From Pandoraea eparura (GTDB lineage: Bacteria > Pseudomonadota > Gammaproteobacteria > Burkholderiales > Burkholderiaceae), in contig NZ_CABPSH010000014.1 in assembly GCF_902459725.1 (NCBI RefSeq), positions 1 to 64,000 on the forward strand: DNA of 64,000 bases. Reading direction: 5' to 3'. The notes below the pieces were generated by a model. The model was given only the letters and a program-made list of their open reading frames with translations. It was not told the origin of the DNA and did not search any database. Positions 16,306 through 26,907 of this stretch are shown here, one piece after another. The translations under genes were made by a program, and so were the position numbers. Each line of letters begins with the position of its first letter. The first letter of the stretch is position 1.

Positions 16306-19300
16306 ATGGGGTTTGGCTGGTTCGGACTGTCGACGTTTTGGTTGCTGGCGTTGTGCTGGCCTGGCGTGCGGGGTCTGCTTGGCGGTGAGATACGCATCTT
16401 CGGCCCCGGCACCCTTCGTATGTTGCTCGGCATACCGCTCGCGATGGGCTCGAGTGCCACGCTCGCCGCGCTGACGGGCGGCGAGGGCAATACCGCCGGC
16501 GGCAGCGTCGGCCAATCCCTGTCTCATGGCTTGCATGTCGCATTGGGCGGTACGCTCGCGATGGGCGTGGCGGGCTTCGTCCTTCTCGTTTCCCTTCCGA
16601 TGGTTTTCGGCACCACTTGGTGGGGCCTGTTCGCGCGCGGCAAATCGTCCGATGGCGATGCCGACGGCCCCGCTCACGAATCGCGCTTCGAAGGCGCCGC
16701 CCGTGAGCCGACGCGAGGTCTGTCGCAAATGTCGTTCGACACGAGCGAGCGTGGCGAGCGCTTCACACCGACGCTCGGTCAGGGGCATCACAATGTCGGC
16801 AGCCTGAGGGAAGATGCAATGCCGCGCCGTCGCGGGCTGGCGGCGCAGCCGCGCTGGAAGCTGTCAGATGAGGAGCGCGCGCGACTCGACGCCATGCGAC
16901 CGCCGCCGTTGACCGTTCGCGGGGCGCCGCGCACCGAGCCGACGTTTGCGAACGGCACGCGAATTCGCCCGGCAGGCAAGGGCGGCTCGGTCGGACGTGG
17001 CGGGGCCACCATGGCTGCTGCCGGCGCCCGCGCGACGAGTGCGAGTGCGTCGCCCGCGGCCACTGCGTTAACCGCATTAACTGCATCAACCGCTTCGACC
17101 GTATCAATCGCATCAACCGCATCAACCGCGACTATTCAGGCCGCGGGGACCGCTGCGACTACGTCGTCCGTCCGTGCGGCCATACCCGCCGCCCCTGGCA
17201 TGGCCCCCAAGGTCATGACGCCCGCGACGTCGCCCATGCGTGTCGATCTATCGACGCCGACTCGGACCCCGATGTCGACCTCCACCTCGACCTCGCCCCC
17301 CACCTCGACCTCGACGCCGGCCGCGTCAGGATATCGCCGTCCCGTGGGGGTGGCCCCCGCCCATCTGCGCGGCACGATCGTGCATAGCCCATTCCGCAAG
17401 CCGCAGCTCGGGCTCGAAGATATGCCGCCGCGAGGCGCACCGGTTGTGGCGCCATCCTCGACGAACGCTGGTGCGCAGACGGTCGCCGGTCCGACGGCCA
17501 AGGTCGTGGCGTCGGGCGCTGCTGCTGCTCGCCCGGCTGCGCCGTTGATGCGGGGTGCCGCGTCCTGGTCCGCGACCGACGCGGCCTCACCGCTTTCCTC
17601 CACCGTCTCCGAGTTTTCGCCCGTCGATTTGTCGGCGAAAGACGTCGAGGCGCACGCGGCTGAAGCGCCGCAGTCTGAGCCGAGCCAGGAGGTGTTGGCC
17701 CAGAAGGAGGTCGCGCGTGCCGCCGAGCAGGCGCGCGTGCAGGCGTTGGCGGTGCTGCGAGACGAGGCACAAGCATTGCTTCGCGACTTGCGTCAATGGA
17801 CAGCGTCGGACGCGGCAGCGACCGGCAATGCTTCCGCATTGGCATCGGTCTCGCCAGCGACCGCCATGGATATTCAGGAAAGTGTGACCATTGGCGACGC
17901 GCACGTGGCCGCGGAAGCGACGACCGTTACGGACCCTATCGAACATATCGAACATATCGAACATATCGAACGCGTTGAACGCGTTGAACCCGTTGAACCC
18001 GTTGAACCCGTTGAACCCGTTGAACCCGTTGAACCCGTTGAACCCGTTGAACCCGTTGAAATGCCCGACCCGTCAGCGGCGAGCGCGTCCTCGTCGAAGC
18101 CGCACTACGTGTTGCGTGCCGACGGCACTTGGGCGCGTGCCGATGGGGAACCGCTTGCCGACCACACGCGGGTGATGCACGTCGATACCCCCCCGTCGTT
18201 GACGGCACCGCTTGGCTCGACGCCTTCGATGCAGTTGCCCACAATCGCCGAGCCCGCGATTCCGGCGTTCGCCGTAACCGCACCTGTCGCCATGCCCAAT
18301 ACGGCCGCGCCGCGTGCCGCCACGTTCTCCGCCGACACCCCCTACGAACCCGCACCGCCGCGCGCTGTCATCGATTACGAACTGCCGTCGCTCGATCTGT
18401 TGTCGCCTGCGACGTCGCAAGATCTCGCCAATGTCGTCTCGGACGAGACGCTCGCGGCCGTGAGCCAGTTGATCGAGCAGCGCCTGGCCGAATTCAAGGT
18501 GCCGGTCACGGTGGTGGGCGCGTCGGCGGGTCCGGTCATTACGCGCTTCGAAGTCGAGCCGGCGGTCGGGGTGCGCGGTGCGCAGGTCGTCGGTCTCGTG
18601 AGGGATCTGGCGCGTGCGTTGGGCGTGACGTCGATCCGCGTGGTCGAGACCATTCCCGGCAAGACGTGCATGGGGCTGGAACTGCCCAACGCCCAGCGAC
18701 AAATGATTCGCCTGTCCGAAATCCTGACGGCCCCCGTGTTCGACGGCCATCGCTCGCACCTCGCGCTCGCCATGGGCAAGGACATCACGGGGGAGCCCGT
18801 CGTCACGGACCTGGCGCGCGCGCCGCACCTGCTGGTGGCGGGCACGACCGGCTCCGGCAAGTCGGTGGCCGTCAACGCGATGATCCTGTCGCTGCTCTAT
18901 AAGGCGACCCCGGACGACGTGCGCCTCATCATGATCGATCCGAAGATGCTGGAGTTGTCCGTTTATGGCGGCATTCCGCATTTGCTGGCCCCGGTCGTGA
19001 CCGACATGAAGCAGGCAGCGCATGCCCTGAATTGGTGCGTGGGCGAGATGGAAAAGCGTTACCGGCTGATGTCCGCGCTCGGTGTGCGCAATCTGGCCGG
19101 CTACAACGAAAAGATCGACGCCGCACGTGCGGCGGGTGAAAAGGTGCGCAATCCGTTCTCGCTCACCCCCGACGCGCCAGAACCGCTGGATCGCCTGCCG
19201 TTTATCGTCGTGATCATCGACGAGCTGGCGGATCTCATGATGGTGGCCGGCAAGAAGATCGAGGAACTGATCGCGCGGCTCGCGCAGAAGGCGCGCGCGG

Positions 19301-19854
19301 CGGGCATTCACCTGATTCTCGCGACGCAGCGGCCATCGGTCGACGTGATTACAGGGCTCATCAAGGCGAACATCCCGACGCGAGTGGCCTTTCAGGTGTC
19401 GTCGAAGATCGACTCGCGCACGATCCTCGACCAGATGGGCGCAGAGTCGTTGCTGGGGCAGGGCGACATGCTGTTCCTGCCGCCGGGCACGGGTTATCCG
19501 CAGCGGGTTCACGGCGCGTTCGTCGCCGACGACGAGGTGCATCGTGTCGTCCAGCACTGGCAGCAGTACGGCGAGCCTGACTACGACGACGCGATCCTCG
19601 CGGGCGACCCGAGCGACGCGGCATCCGCTGACCTGTTTGGCGAGTCGTCGGGCGATGCGGAGTCCGATCCGCTCTATGACGACGCGGCGGCATTCGTGCT
19701 GAATTCCCGTCGTGCGTCGATTTCGGCTGTCCAGCGGCAGCTACGCATCGGCTACAATCGCGCCGCCCGCCTGATCGAACAGATGGAGACGGCCGGCCTC
19801 GTCAGTCCGATGGGGCGAAACGGCGCGCGCGAAGTGATTGCACCGGGCGACTAA
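16306..19854 (+). CDS. ftsK: FtsK/SpoIIIE-family DNA translocase
   Basis: A 1182-residue motor that would pump chromosomal DNA at the septum. The N-terminus shows only about three hydrophobic segments (residues 5-25, 35-55, 78-100) where FtsK usually has four, and an in-frame stop lies just upstream, so the first helix is missing. A long Ala/Thr/Pro linker (about 125-690) contains a VEP repeat. The motor has Walker A TGSGKS (near 845), Walker [13 protein letters not shown] and the C-terminal gamma winged helix (about 1122-1182, [20 protein letters not shown]) that reads polar sequences. It may be a second FtsK of the genome. Confidence 0.93.
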   Translation: MGFGWFGLSTFWLLALCWPGVRGLLGGEIRIFGPGTLRMLLGIPLAMGSSATLAALTGGEGNTAGGSVGQSLSHGLHVALGGTLAMGVAGFVLLVSLPMVFGTTWWGLFARGKSSDGDADGPAHESRFEGAAREPTRGLSQMSFDTSERGERFTPTLGQGHHNVGSLREDAMPRRRGLAAQPRWKLSDEERARLDAMRPPPLTVRGAPRTEPTFANGTRIRPAGKGGSVGRGGATMAAAGARATSASASPAATALTALTASTASTVSIASTASTATIQAAGTAATTSSVRAAIPAAPGMAPKVMTPATSPMRVDLSTPTRTPMSTSTSTSPPTSTSTPAASGYRRPVGVAPAHLRGTIVHSPFRKPQLGLEDMPPRGAPVVAPSSTNAGAQTVAGPTAKVVASGAAAARPAAPLMRGAASWSATDAASPLSSTVSEFSPVDLSAKDVEAHAAEAPQSEPSQEVLAQKEVARAAEQARVQALAVLRDEAQALLRDLRQWTASDAAATGNASALASVSPATAMDIQESVTIGDAHVAAEATTVTDPIEHIEHIEHIERVERVEPVEPVEPVEPVEPVEPVEPVEPVEMPDPSAASASSSKPHYVLRADGTWARADGEPLADHTRVMHVDTPPSLTAPLGSTPSMQLPTIAEPAIPAFAVTAPVAMPNTAAPRAATFSADTPYEPAPPRAVIDYELPSLDLLSPATSQDLANVVSDETLAAVSQLIEQRLAEFKVPVTVVGASAGPVITRFEVEPAVGVRGAQVVGLVRDLARALGVTSIRVVETIPGKTCMGLELPNAQRQMIRLSEILTAPVFDGHRSHLALAMGKDITGEPVVTDLARAPHLLVAGTTGSGKSVAVNAMILSLLYKATPDDVRLIMIDPKMLELSVYGGIPHLLAPVVTDMKQAAHALNWCVGEMEKRYRLMSALGVRNLAGYNEKIDAARAAGEKVRNPFSLTPDAPEPLDRLPFIVVIIDELADLMMVAGKKIEELIARLAQKARAAGIHLILATQRPSVDVITGLIKANIPTRVAFQVSSKIDSRTILDQMGAESLLGQGDMLFLPPGTGYPQRVHGAFVADDEVHRVVQHWQQYGEPDYDDAILAGDPSDAASADLFGESSGDAESDPLYDDAAAFVLNSRRASISAVQRQLRIGYNRAARLIEQMETAGLVSPMGRNGAREVIAPGD
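17939..18060 (+). repeat. In-frame 9-bp repeats in the FtsK linker
   Basis: ATCGAACAT (Ile-Glu-His) repeats three times, then two Val/Ile-Glu-Arg units, then GTTGAACCC (Val-Glu-Pro) eight times. They sit in the unstructured linker at about residues 544-585. The near-identical DNA copies suggest recent slippage expansion, so copy number probably varies between strains. Confidence 0.92.
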
Positions 19855-20245
19855 TCGCCATCGCTTACACCTACCTTACGACCCGCTCGCCAAGTCGAAC
19901 TCTTTGGCACTCCGTGCCGATATCCCGACACGCGCCGCGCTTGGCGCGTACGACCAAATCCCTTGGAAACCCGCGCCAATGGGCGATAGCGGCGCGTAAA
20001 CCCGCATCTGCGTAGGGGTATTCCCGCCTTTGCCGGCAAAACTCAGCGAACACATAATCGGCGCGCTAGGTTGGTCGTTCAACACGCACCCGTACGGTAT
20101 CGCCCTGACACGAATGACAAGACCGGGGGGATGCCGCGAGGTGACATGACTCGCGAGTCGCGTGTTCAACGGCAGGGCCTGCGACATCAGGAAATCGCAG
20201 CAGAAAAGCGTCATAACGAAACGCATCGCACCGAAGGAGACCCTT
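19855..20245. other. Intergenic region upstream of the Liv operon
   Basis: I see no supported gene and no clear terminator for ftsK. The 391 bases presumably hold the promoter of the Liv-type operon, but no convincing -35/-10 pair was found. AAGGAG near 20234-20239 is the ribosome site of the next gene. Confidence 0.35.
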
Positions 20246-21463
20246 ATGCAATTCCGATTCAAGGTCATGGCTGGCGCCGTGGCGTTTGCCCTGTCCGCTT
20301 CGATGGCCGTGGCGGCCGATCCGATCAAGATTGGCGTTTCCGGCCCGTTTACCGGCGGCTCGTCGTCGATGGGCGTCTCGATGCGCGACGGCGTGCGTCT
20401 CGCGGCGTCGGAAATCAACAAGGCGGGCGGCGTGCTGGGCCGTCAGATCGTGCTGGTCGAGCGCGACGAGGAAGCCAAGAACGAGCGCGGCGTGCAAGTC
20501 GCGCAGGAACTGATCAACAAGGAAAAGGTGGTCGCCACCGTCGGCTTCATCAATACGGGCGTGGCGCTTGCCTCGCAACGTTTCTATCAGGACGCCAAGA
20601 TTCCGGTGTTCAACAACGTGGCGACGGGTACGGTCATCACCCAGCAATTCAAACCGCCTCAGTACGCCGATAACTATGTCTTCCGCAACTCGGCCAAGGA
20701 CAGCATCCAGGCGCCGATGATCGTGGAAGAAGCGATTACGCGCCGTGGCTTCAAGAAGCCGGCGATTCTCGCCGACTCGACCAACTACGGTCAGCTCGGA
20801 CGCGAGGATCTGGAAAAGGCGCTCGCCGCCAAGGGCATCAAGCCGGTGGCCGAAGAGAAGTTCAACATCAAGGACGTCGACATGACGGCCCAGTTGCTCA
20901 AGGCCAAGCAGGCCGGTGCCGACGTGATCCTCACGTACGGCATTGGCCCGGAACTCGCGCAGATCGCCAACGGCATGGCCAAGCTCGGCTGGAAGCTGCC
21001 GCTGGTCGGGAGCTGGACGCTCGCGATGGCGAACTACATCGACAACTCGGGCGTGAACGGCGAAGGCGCCCGCATGCCGCAAACGTTCATTCAGGAGCCC
21101 AACACGCCCAAGCGCAAGGCCTTCATCGACGCGTACCTGGCCATGTTCAAGCCGAAGAACAACCGCATCGACTCGGCGGTGTCGGCGGCACAGGGCTACG
21201 ACTCGGTCTACCTGCTGGCTGCGGCCATCAAGCAGGCCGGCAGCACGGACGGCCCGAAGGTGCGCGCTGCACTTGAAGACCTGAAGACGCCGGTCGACGG
21301 CGTGGTCACGGCCTACGACCACCCCTTCACGCATGACGACCATGACGCCATCACCGCCAATATCCCGGTGATGGGGGAAGTGAAGGGCGGTCGCGTCGTG
21401 TATGCCTACGACAGCGACCTGAAGGCGGGAAGCAAGGTTCGCGAGAAGACGGCATCGCGGTAA
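20246..21463 (+). CDS. Branched-chain amino acid ABC substrate-binding protein (LivJ-like)
   Basis: A 405-residue periplasmic binding protein. The start at 20246 follows AAGGAG at good spacing and yields a clean signal peptide (about 24 residues, ending AMAVAA); the longer in-frame ORF from 20162 has none. The mature protein begins DPIKIGVSGPFTGGSSSMG, typical of the periplasmic-binding-protein fold type I used for Leu/Ile/Val, amides and aromatic acids. It heads an operon with LivH, LivM-LivG and LivF homologues. The true ligand is open. Confidence 0.92.
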   Translation: MQFRFKVMAGAVAFALSASMAVAADPIKIGVSGPFTGGSSSMGVSMRDGVRLAASEINKAGGVLGRQIVLVERDEEAKNERGVQVAQELINKEKVVATVGFINTGVALASQRFYQDAKIPVFNNVATGTVITQQFKPPQYADNYVFRNSAKDSIQAPMIVEEAITRRGFKKPAILADSTNYGQLGREDLEKALAAKGIKPVAEEKFNIKDVDMTAQLLKAKQAGADVILTYGIGPELAQIANGMAKLGWKLPLVGSWTLAMANYIDNSGVNGEGARMPQTFIQEPNTPKRKAFIDAYLAMFKPKNNRIDSAVSAAQGYDSVYLLAAAIKQAGSTDGPKVRAALEDLKTPVDGVVTAYDHPFTHDDHDAITANIPVMGEVKGGRVVYAYDSDLKAGSKVREKTASR

Positions 21464-21518
21464 GCCACCGATTCCGTCACGTTGCATTTTGGTGGCGTCT
21501 TGCCGCCATGACGGGTGA

Positions 21519-21590
21519 CCGACGGCGCGCGCCGCGGGTGTTCCGGCGCCCTGGCAACGGGGTGTCCGGGCACAGTGGGCGCGCCGTCGG
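21519..21590 (+). other. Large stem-loop between binding-protein and permease genes
   Basis: CCGACGGCGCGC (21519-21530) pairs perfectly with GCGCGCCGTCGG (21579-21590) around a 48-nt GC-rich loop. Such spacer structures commonly protect the 3' end of an abundant binding-protein message and lower expression of downstream permease genes. That role is inferred from position here. Confidence 0.65.
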
Positions 21591-21692
21591 CACATCCGGG
21601 CCACGCGCCGGCACTCGGGACCGGCGCGCGGCACGCGTCTCGAATACCTCCCGTGCATCGCTCGTAGGCTCGCACTCGCGAGAGAGGACCGC

Positions 21693-22571
21693 ATGACCAT
21701 CCTGATTCAACTCATCTACAGCGGTATCGCGCTGGGGATGATCTACGCCGTGATCGCCTTCGGTTACCAACTGACGTTCGCGACGTCCGGCACCCTGAAT
21801 TTCGGGCAAGGCGAAGCGCTGATGCTCGGTGCACTGGTCGGCCTGACGCTGGTCGATACCCTGGGCCTGAACTACTGGCTGATGATTCCCATCGTCTGCC
21901 TGTTCGGCCTCGTGCAAGGCGCATTCGTCGAGCGCATTGGCGTGAAGCCCGCCTTGCGAATCAAGTCGGAGTTCGGCTGGATCATGTCCACGATCGCGTT
22001 GGGCATCATCTTTCGCAACGTCGCGGAAAACGTCTGGGGACGCGACGACCTGAAATTTCCGTCGCCGCTGCCCGAGTCGCCGATCCACCTGTTCGGCGCG
22101 AACGTGCTGCCGATGGAGCTGCTCGTGGTGGTGGGCGCACTGCTCATGATGGCCGCCGTCGAGTTCTTCAACCGGCGCTCGATCTACGGCAAGGCGGTGG
22201 TGGCCACGGCCAACGACCGCGACGCCGCGGGACTCATGGGCATCAATACCAGCCTGGTGATCACCTTTTCGTACGCCTTGTCGTCCATGGCCGCGGCCTT
22301 TGCGGGCGTGCTCGTCGCCCCGCTGACGCTCACCGGCGCCACGATGGGCGCGGTGCTCGGCCTCAAGGCGTTCGCCGTGGCGATTATCGGCGGGCTATCG
22401 AGCGGGATGGGCGTGCTCGTGGGCGGCCTGCTCCTTGGCATTGCGGAGACGACGACCGCGTTCTACATTTCGACCGGCTACAAAGATGTGCCGGGTCTCG
22501 TATTGCTGCTGCTCGTGCTGGCCGTGAAGCCGGCGGGCCTGTTCGGCAAGACCGCCATCAAGAAGGTGTAA
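21693..22571 (+). CDS. livH: Branched-chain amino acid ABC permease (LivH-like)
   Basis: A 292-residue inner-membrane permease with eight or so hydrophobic segments. Typical LivH elements are IYSGIALGMIYAVIAFGYQLTFATSGTLNFGQGE at the N-terminus (cited as pattern only, in fragments) and the GLKAFAVAIIGGLSSGMG region before the last helices. The gene ends two bases before the next ATG, so it is surely co-translated with the LivM-LivG fusion. Confidence 0.93.
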   Translation: MTILIQLIYSGIALGMIYAVIAFGYQLTFATSGTLNFGQGEALMLGALVGLTLVDTLGLNYWLMIPIVCLFGLVQGAFVERIGVKPALRIKSEFGWIMSTIALGIIFRNVAENVWGRDDLKFPSPLPESPIHLFGANVLPMELLVVVGALLMMAAVEFFNRRSIYGKAVVATANDRDAAGLMGINTSLVITFSYALSSMAAAFAGVLVAPLTLTGATMGAVLGLKAFAVAIIGGLSSGMGVLVGGLLLGIAETTTAFYISTGYKDVPGLVLLLLVLAVKPAGLFGKTAIKKV

Positions 22572-22573
22572 CC

Positions 22574-24562
22574 ATGACCGCACAGACCTCCACCGTGCGC
22601 GGGTCCCGCGATCGCGGCGGCCTGCGTGTGACCACGAAGCTGGCTGCCATCGTGGGCATCGTTGCGCTGTTCGGATTCCCGATGGCCATCGGCAATCCGT
22701 ATTACATCCACATGATCGAGACGATCATGATCTACGCGATCCTGCTCTTCGGGCTGGACATCGTCGTGGGCTACACCGGGCAGGTGTCGCTGGGCCATGC
22801 GGGCCTGTTCGGCATCGGTGCCTACGTGGCGGGCGTGTTCTTCACCAAACTCGGGCTCTCGCTCTGGCTGGCGCTTCCCGCCGCGATCCTGATTACGGCC
22901 GCGTTCGGCGCGGTACTCGCCTTGCCCGCGCTGCGCGTGATCGGCCCGTATCTGGCGATGGTGACGCTTGCGTTCGGCACCATCATCCAGATTCTCATCA
23001 ACGAGATGGACTTCCTGACCGACGGGCCAATGGGCATCACGCTCACGAAGCCACTCGTAGGGGGGCATCCGATCGATGAGACCGAGTACTACTGGCTGGT
23101 GGCCGCGTTGCTGCTGGCGAGCATGCTTGTGGCGCACCGGATTCTCAAGTCGCATCTCGGGCGCGCCTTCGAGGCGTTGCGCGATTCGCCGGTGGCGTCG
23201 GACTGCATGGGCGTGTCCGTGTATCGCTACAAGGTGTACGCGTTCGTGATCAGTGCCGGCTTCGCCGGTCTGGCGGGCAGCCTGTATGCCTACTCGGAGC
23301 AGTACATCTCGCCGAATACGTATAACTTCGAGCTGACGATCCTGTTCCTGCTGGCCGTCATCATGGGGGGACGAAAGACGCGCAGCGGCGCGTTGCTCGG
23401 GGCTGCGATCATCGTCTTGCTGCCGCAATTGCTGGATGATATCGGCACCTTCCGGATCGTGGCGACGGCCATCGCCGCCGTGACCACGGTCGTGGCGGCG
23501 ATGGCCGTCGCCCGCGCGCGCACCTCGCTCGCCAAGGCAGTGGTGCCGATCGTCGGCACGGTGGCGCTGGCCGGCGTGACCTGGTGGCGCGACAGCATTA
23601 CGGACTGGCGCCTGACGATCTTCGGTCTGATGATCCTGTTCGTCGTGTATTACCTCCCGGACGGCATTATCGGCTTCGTGCGCTCGCGCATCCTGCATCG
23701 TCACCGCGCGTCGACCGTCTCGGCCACGCAAGTCGACGCGTCGGTCGGCATCGAGCGCGACCCGGTCCTGACGGCGGCGGCGGGCGGTCCGGACGAACTG
23801 CTCAATGTGCGTCAGGTGCTCATGCAATTCGACGGCCTGAAAGCGCTCAATCAGGTCGATCTGAGCGTCAAACGGGGCACGATTCACGGGCTGATTGGCC
23901 CGAACGGGTCTGGCAAGAGCACGATGATGAACGTGCTCACCGGCATCTACGTGCCGACCGCGGGCAGCATCGAATTTGCCGGTCAGTCGCTGGCCGGGCG
24001 CTCGTCGTCGGAAATTGCGCTTGCCGGCGTGGCGCGCACGTTCCAGAACGTGCAGTTGTTCGGTGAGATGACCGCTCTGGAAAACATTCTCGTTGGCTTG
24101 CATCACACGTTCGACTCGACGCTGATCGACGTGTCGCTGCGCCTGCCGCGTTACAAGCGCGAGGAGGCGCAAGCGCGCTCACGCGCAATGCGACTGCTCG
24201 AGTTCGTCGGCCTGTCGTCGCTGGCTGACGAAGAGGCGCGTAACCTGCCTTACGGCAAGCAACGTCTGCTGGAAATCGCGCGCGCGCTGGCGCTGGATCC
24301 GCGACTGCTGCTGCTCGACGAACCGGCTGCCGGTCTGACCGCACCCGACATTCGCGAATTGCTCACGATCATTCGCAAGATTCGCGACCATGGCATCACG
24401 GTCATCCTGATCGAGCACCATATGGATGTGGTGATGAGCACGTGTCACACGGTCTCCGTGCTCGACTTCGGGCAGAAGATCGCCGAGGGGCTGCCGGCGC
24501 AGATCCAGGCAGATCCGAAGGTGATCGAGGCGTATCTGGGCGGCGCATCGACGGCGCACTGA
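22574..24562 (+). CDS. Fused LivM permease - LivG ATPase
   Basis: A 662-residue fusion of two importer subunits. Residues 1-380 are a LivM permease (VVGYTGQVSLGHAGLFGIGAYVAG; GRAFEALRDSPVAS loop). After a hydrophilic linker (about 375-410) comes a LivG ATPase with Walker A GPNGSGKST near 440, ARTFQNVQLF as Q-loop region, the relaxed signature LPYGKQR and Walker B LLLLDEPAAGL. Such fusions are known in proteobacteria but most systems keep the genes apart. The permease half has extra hydrophobic helices around 285-365, beyond a minimal LivM. Confidence 0.92.
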   Translation: MTAQTSTVRGSRDRGGLRVTTKLAAIVGIVALFGFPMAIGNPYYIHMIETIMIYAILLFGLDIVVGYTGQVSLGHAGLFGIGAYVAGVFFTKLGLSLWLALPAAILITAAFGAVLALPALRVIGPYLAMVTLAFGTIIQILINEMDFLTDGPMGITLTKPLVGGHPIDETEYYWLVAALLLASMLVAHRILKSHLGRAFEALRDSPVASDCMGVSVYRYKVYAFVISAGFAGLAGSLYAYSEQYISPNTYNFELTILFLLAVIMGGRKTRSGALLGAAIIVLLPQLLDDIGTFRIVATAIAAVTTVVAAMAVARARTSLAKAVVPIVGTVALAGVTWWRDSITDWRLTIFGLMILFVVYYLPDGIIGFVRSRILHRHRASTVSATQVDASVGIERDPVLTAAAGGPDELLNVRQVLMQFDGLKALNQVDLSVKRGTIHGLIGPNGSGKSTMMNVLTGIYVPTAGSIEFAGQSLAGRSSSEIALAGVARTFQNVQLFGEMTALENILVGLHHTFDSTLIDVSLRLPRYKREEAQARSRAMRLLEFVGLSSLADEEARNLPYGKQRLLEIARALALDPRLLLLDEPAAGLTAPDIRELLTIIRKIRDHGITVILIEHHMDVVMSTCHTVSVLDFGQKIAEGLPAQIQADPKVIEAYLGGASTAH

Positions 24563-24637
24563 CGACATTCGCGCTTGCGGCGCATGGCGCAGGAGTGCCC
24601 GTGTGCGCCGCAGCCACGACGGATAAACGGAACCACT

Positions 24638-25360
24638 ATGCTTTCCATTCGTAATCTGCAAGCCGGCTACGGCAAGGTGCAGGTGCTGCACGGCATCGAC
24701 ATCGATGTACCGAGCGGCCAGGTCGTCACGCTCATCGGATCGAACGGCGCGGGCAAGACGACGACCATGCGTGCCGTATCCGGCATGATCAAGCCGACGG
24801 CGGGCGAAATCACGCTCGGCGACAAGCGTATCGACGGACTCGACTCGCATCGCATCGCCAAGCTTGGCCTCGCGCATTCCCCCGAAGGCCGGCGCGTGTT
24901 CTCGACCATGTCGGTGATGGACAATCTGCGCCTGGGCGCCTTCCCGCGCCTGACGGGCAGCCGGCCGCGCGGCGATGTAGCGGCTGATCTGGAGCGCGCG
25001 ATGGATCTCTTCCCGCGCTTGAAGGAGCGGCGCCATCAGTTGTCCGGCACCCTCTCGGGCGGCGAGCAGCAAATGCTCGCCATGGCCCGCGCGGTGATGT
25101 TGCGCCCCGACATCGTGCTGCTCGACGAGCCGTCGATGGGGCTGGCGCCGATCCTGGTCGACGAAGTCTTCCGCATCATCAGCAACCTGAAGGCGGAGGG
25201 CGTGACGATGCTGCTCGTGGAGCAGTTCGCGGCGGCCGCCCTGGCCGTGGCCGACTACGGCTACGTGCTGGAGAACGGCCAGATTTCCGTGCACGGTCCG
25301 GCAGAGAACCTGCGCAACGACGACAAGGTGCGTGCCGCCTACCTGGGCGGCAGTCACTGA
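24638..25360 (+). CDS. livF: Branched-chain amino acid ABC ATP-binding protein (LivF-like)
   Basis: A 240-residue second ATPase of the Liv-type importer. Walker A GSNGAGKTT is near residue 35, the Q-loop region AHSPEGRRVFSTMSVMDNL is typical of LivF, followed by LSGGEQQML and IVLLDEPSMGLAP. I start it at 24638 rather than the longer in-frame ORF from 24575, because the family begins at MLSIRNLQAGYG. It ends 20 bases from the converging nitronate monooxygenase gene. Confidence 0.93.
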   Translation: MLSIRNLQAGYGKVQVLHGIDIDVPSGQVVTLIGSNGAGKTTTMRAVSGMIKPTAGEITLGDKRIDGLDSHRIAKLGLAHSPEGRRVFSTMSVMDNLRLGAFPRLTGSRPRGDVAADLERAMDLFPRLKERRHQLSGTLSGGEQQMLAMARAVMLRPDIVLLDEPSMGLAPILVDEVFRIISNLKAEGVTMLLVEQFAAAALAVADYGYVLENGQISVHGPAENLRNDDKVRAAYLGGSH

Positions 25361-25380
25361 CGTTCTCGGACTGGCCGTGA

Positions 25381-26514
25381 TCAGGACGTGGCGGCCAGTT
25401 CGCGCAGCCCGCTGACCGTCTCGCGTAGTTCTGCGCGCAGTACACCGAGGAGTTCTGCGGCGGGCATGGCACGCGCGAGCGGTGCCGCCTGACCCGCCCA
25501 CTGGGCGGCATAATCGCTGTTGCCCTTGGCTTTCGCGGCCGCGTTGAGCGCCTTGCCCGCGTCGTACGTCACGGGATAGGCGGGCAGGTCGGGGCGCTCG
25601 GCGGGTTGCTCCAGCGCATACAGCCGATTCACGAAGCCGCGCGCCGGACGTCCGGAGATTGCACGAATCAATGCGGTACGCGGCGGGTTGCCGCCGGTCA
25701 GCCGCTCGCGATAGGCGGCATCGGCCGACGATTCCGGACACGCGACAAACGCGGTCCCGAGTTGAGCCGCCTGCGCACCGAGCGCGAGGACCGCCGCAAT
25801 GCCCGCGCCATCCATGATCCCTCCCGCGGCAATCACCGGCACCGACGTGTGCGTCACGGTCAGCCGTACCAGCGCCAGCGTGCCCAGTTGCTCGTCGTCG
25901 GTCGGTACGCGGTCGCCAAGGTCTTCGAAGCGCCCACGGTGGCCGCCGGCCTCATACCCTTGCGCGACGATCGCGTCGATCCCCGCCGCCTCGATGGCCC
26001 GGGCTTCCGCCAAGTTGGTCGCCGTGGCGAACAGCAGGATGCCCGCGGCGTGCAACGCATCGATCTTGTCCTGCGAGGGCAGCCCGAAATGGAAGCTGAC
26101 CACGGCCGGCCGTTCTTCCAGCAGCATGGCGAACATGGCGCCGTCAGCCACAAAGCTTTTGTAGATTTCGCTCAGCGTGGCCGGCGGCGCGGCGTCGAAA
26201 CGCGCGAACTCCGGGGCCAGATAGGCCAGCCAGGCGGCATCGCGCGCGGCATCGAGCGTCGCGGGCGCATGGCAGAACACGTTGACGTTGAACGGCTTGT
26301 GGGTCAGGGCGCGCGTATCGTGGATCGCCTTGCGGGCGGCGTCGACAGGCATCGCGGCGACACCGATCGAGCCGAGCCCGCCAGCGTTGGAGACGGCTGC
26401 GGCAAGGCCGGGTGTCGACGTGCCGGCCATCGGGGCCTGGATGATGGGCGTCAACAGGCCCAGTCGTTCGACGAGTGCACGATGGCGGGATGGCGAGGCA
26501 GGGGAGCTTGGCAT
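25381..26514 (-). CDS. Nitronate monooxygenase (2-nitropropane dioxygenase family)
   Basis: A 377-residue FMN-dependent TIM-barrel enzyme that oxidises alkyl nitronates such as propionate-3-nitronate. Visible are [12 protein letters not shown] at the N-terminus, the phosphate/FMN elements GGLGSIG and [10 protein letters not shown], and [14 protein letters not shown], whose His-Arg segment is the active-site signature. The internal ATG at 26514 fits the family start better than the longer ORF from 26565. It faces the Liv operon tail to tail and has no obvious partner. Confidence 0.9.
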   Translation of the reverse strand: MPSSPASPSRHRALVERLGLLTPIIQAPMAGTSTPGLAAAVSNAGGLGSIGVAAMPVDAARKAIHDTRALTHKPFNVNVFCHAPATLDAARDAAWLAYLAPEFARFDAAPPATLSEIYKSFVADGAMFAMLLEERPAVVSFHFGLPSQDKIDALHAAGILLFATATNLAEARAIEAAGIDAIVAQGYEAGGHRGRFEDLGDRVPTDDEQLGTLALVRLTVTHTSVPVIAAGGIMDGAGIAAVLALGAQAAQLGTAFVACPESSADAAYRERLTGGNPPRTALIRAISGRPARGFVNRLYALEQPAERPDLPAYPVTYDAGKALNAAAKAKGNSDYAAQWAGQAAPLARAMPAAELLGVLRAELRETVSGLRELAATS

Positions 26515-26675
26515 GACGATCTGCACCTTAATGGAGTCGTTGGGGGAGCGCACCAGTGGCTGCAAGCGATAGATTCACTATGGCATACGCCTGATGCGAC
26601 AAAAGATATCACTTAAATGCATCTTTATGTCGGCTACCCCCGGCGTCGGCAGGGGCATCGCATCATGAGGCGGGG

Positions 26676-26880
26676 CTCAGGTGGTTCAGGTGGTTCAGGT
26701 GGTTCAGGTGGTTCAGGTGGCTTGGGTGACTCAATGACTCAATGACTCAATGACTCAATGACTCAATGACTCATTGGCTCATTGGCTCATTGGCTCAGTG
26801 GCTCAGTGGCTCAGTGGCTCAGTGGCTCAGTGGCTCAGTGGCTCAGTGGCTCAGTGGCTCAGTGGCTCGGAGGCTCAGGT
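26676..26880. repeat. Compound 9-bp then 8-bp tandem array
   Basis: About five copies of GGTTCAGGT (26676-26724) are followed by an 8-bp array. In order it holds five ACTCAATG, one ACTCATTG, two GCTCATTG and nine GCTCAGTG (26729-26864), then decayed units. The stepwise change of the unit along the array is directly visible. Eight is not a multiple of three and no coding role is likely. It lies just downstream of the tyrosine recombinase gene. Confidence 0.93.
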
Positions 26881-26907
26881 GTCGCTGAGGTGGTGGTCAT
26901 GGGGCGC

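Noticed and set aside
26676-26880. CRISPR-like array
   Set aside because: Units are 8-9 bp with no spacers between them, so it is a simple tandem array.
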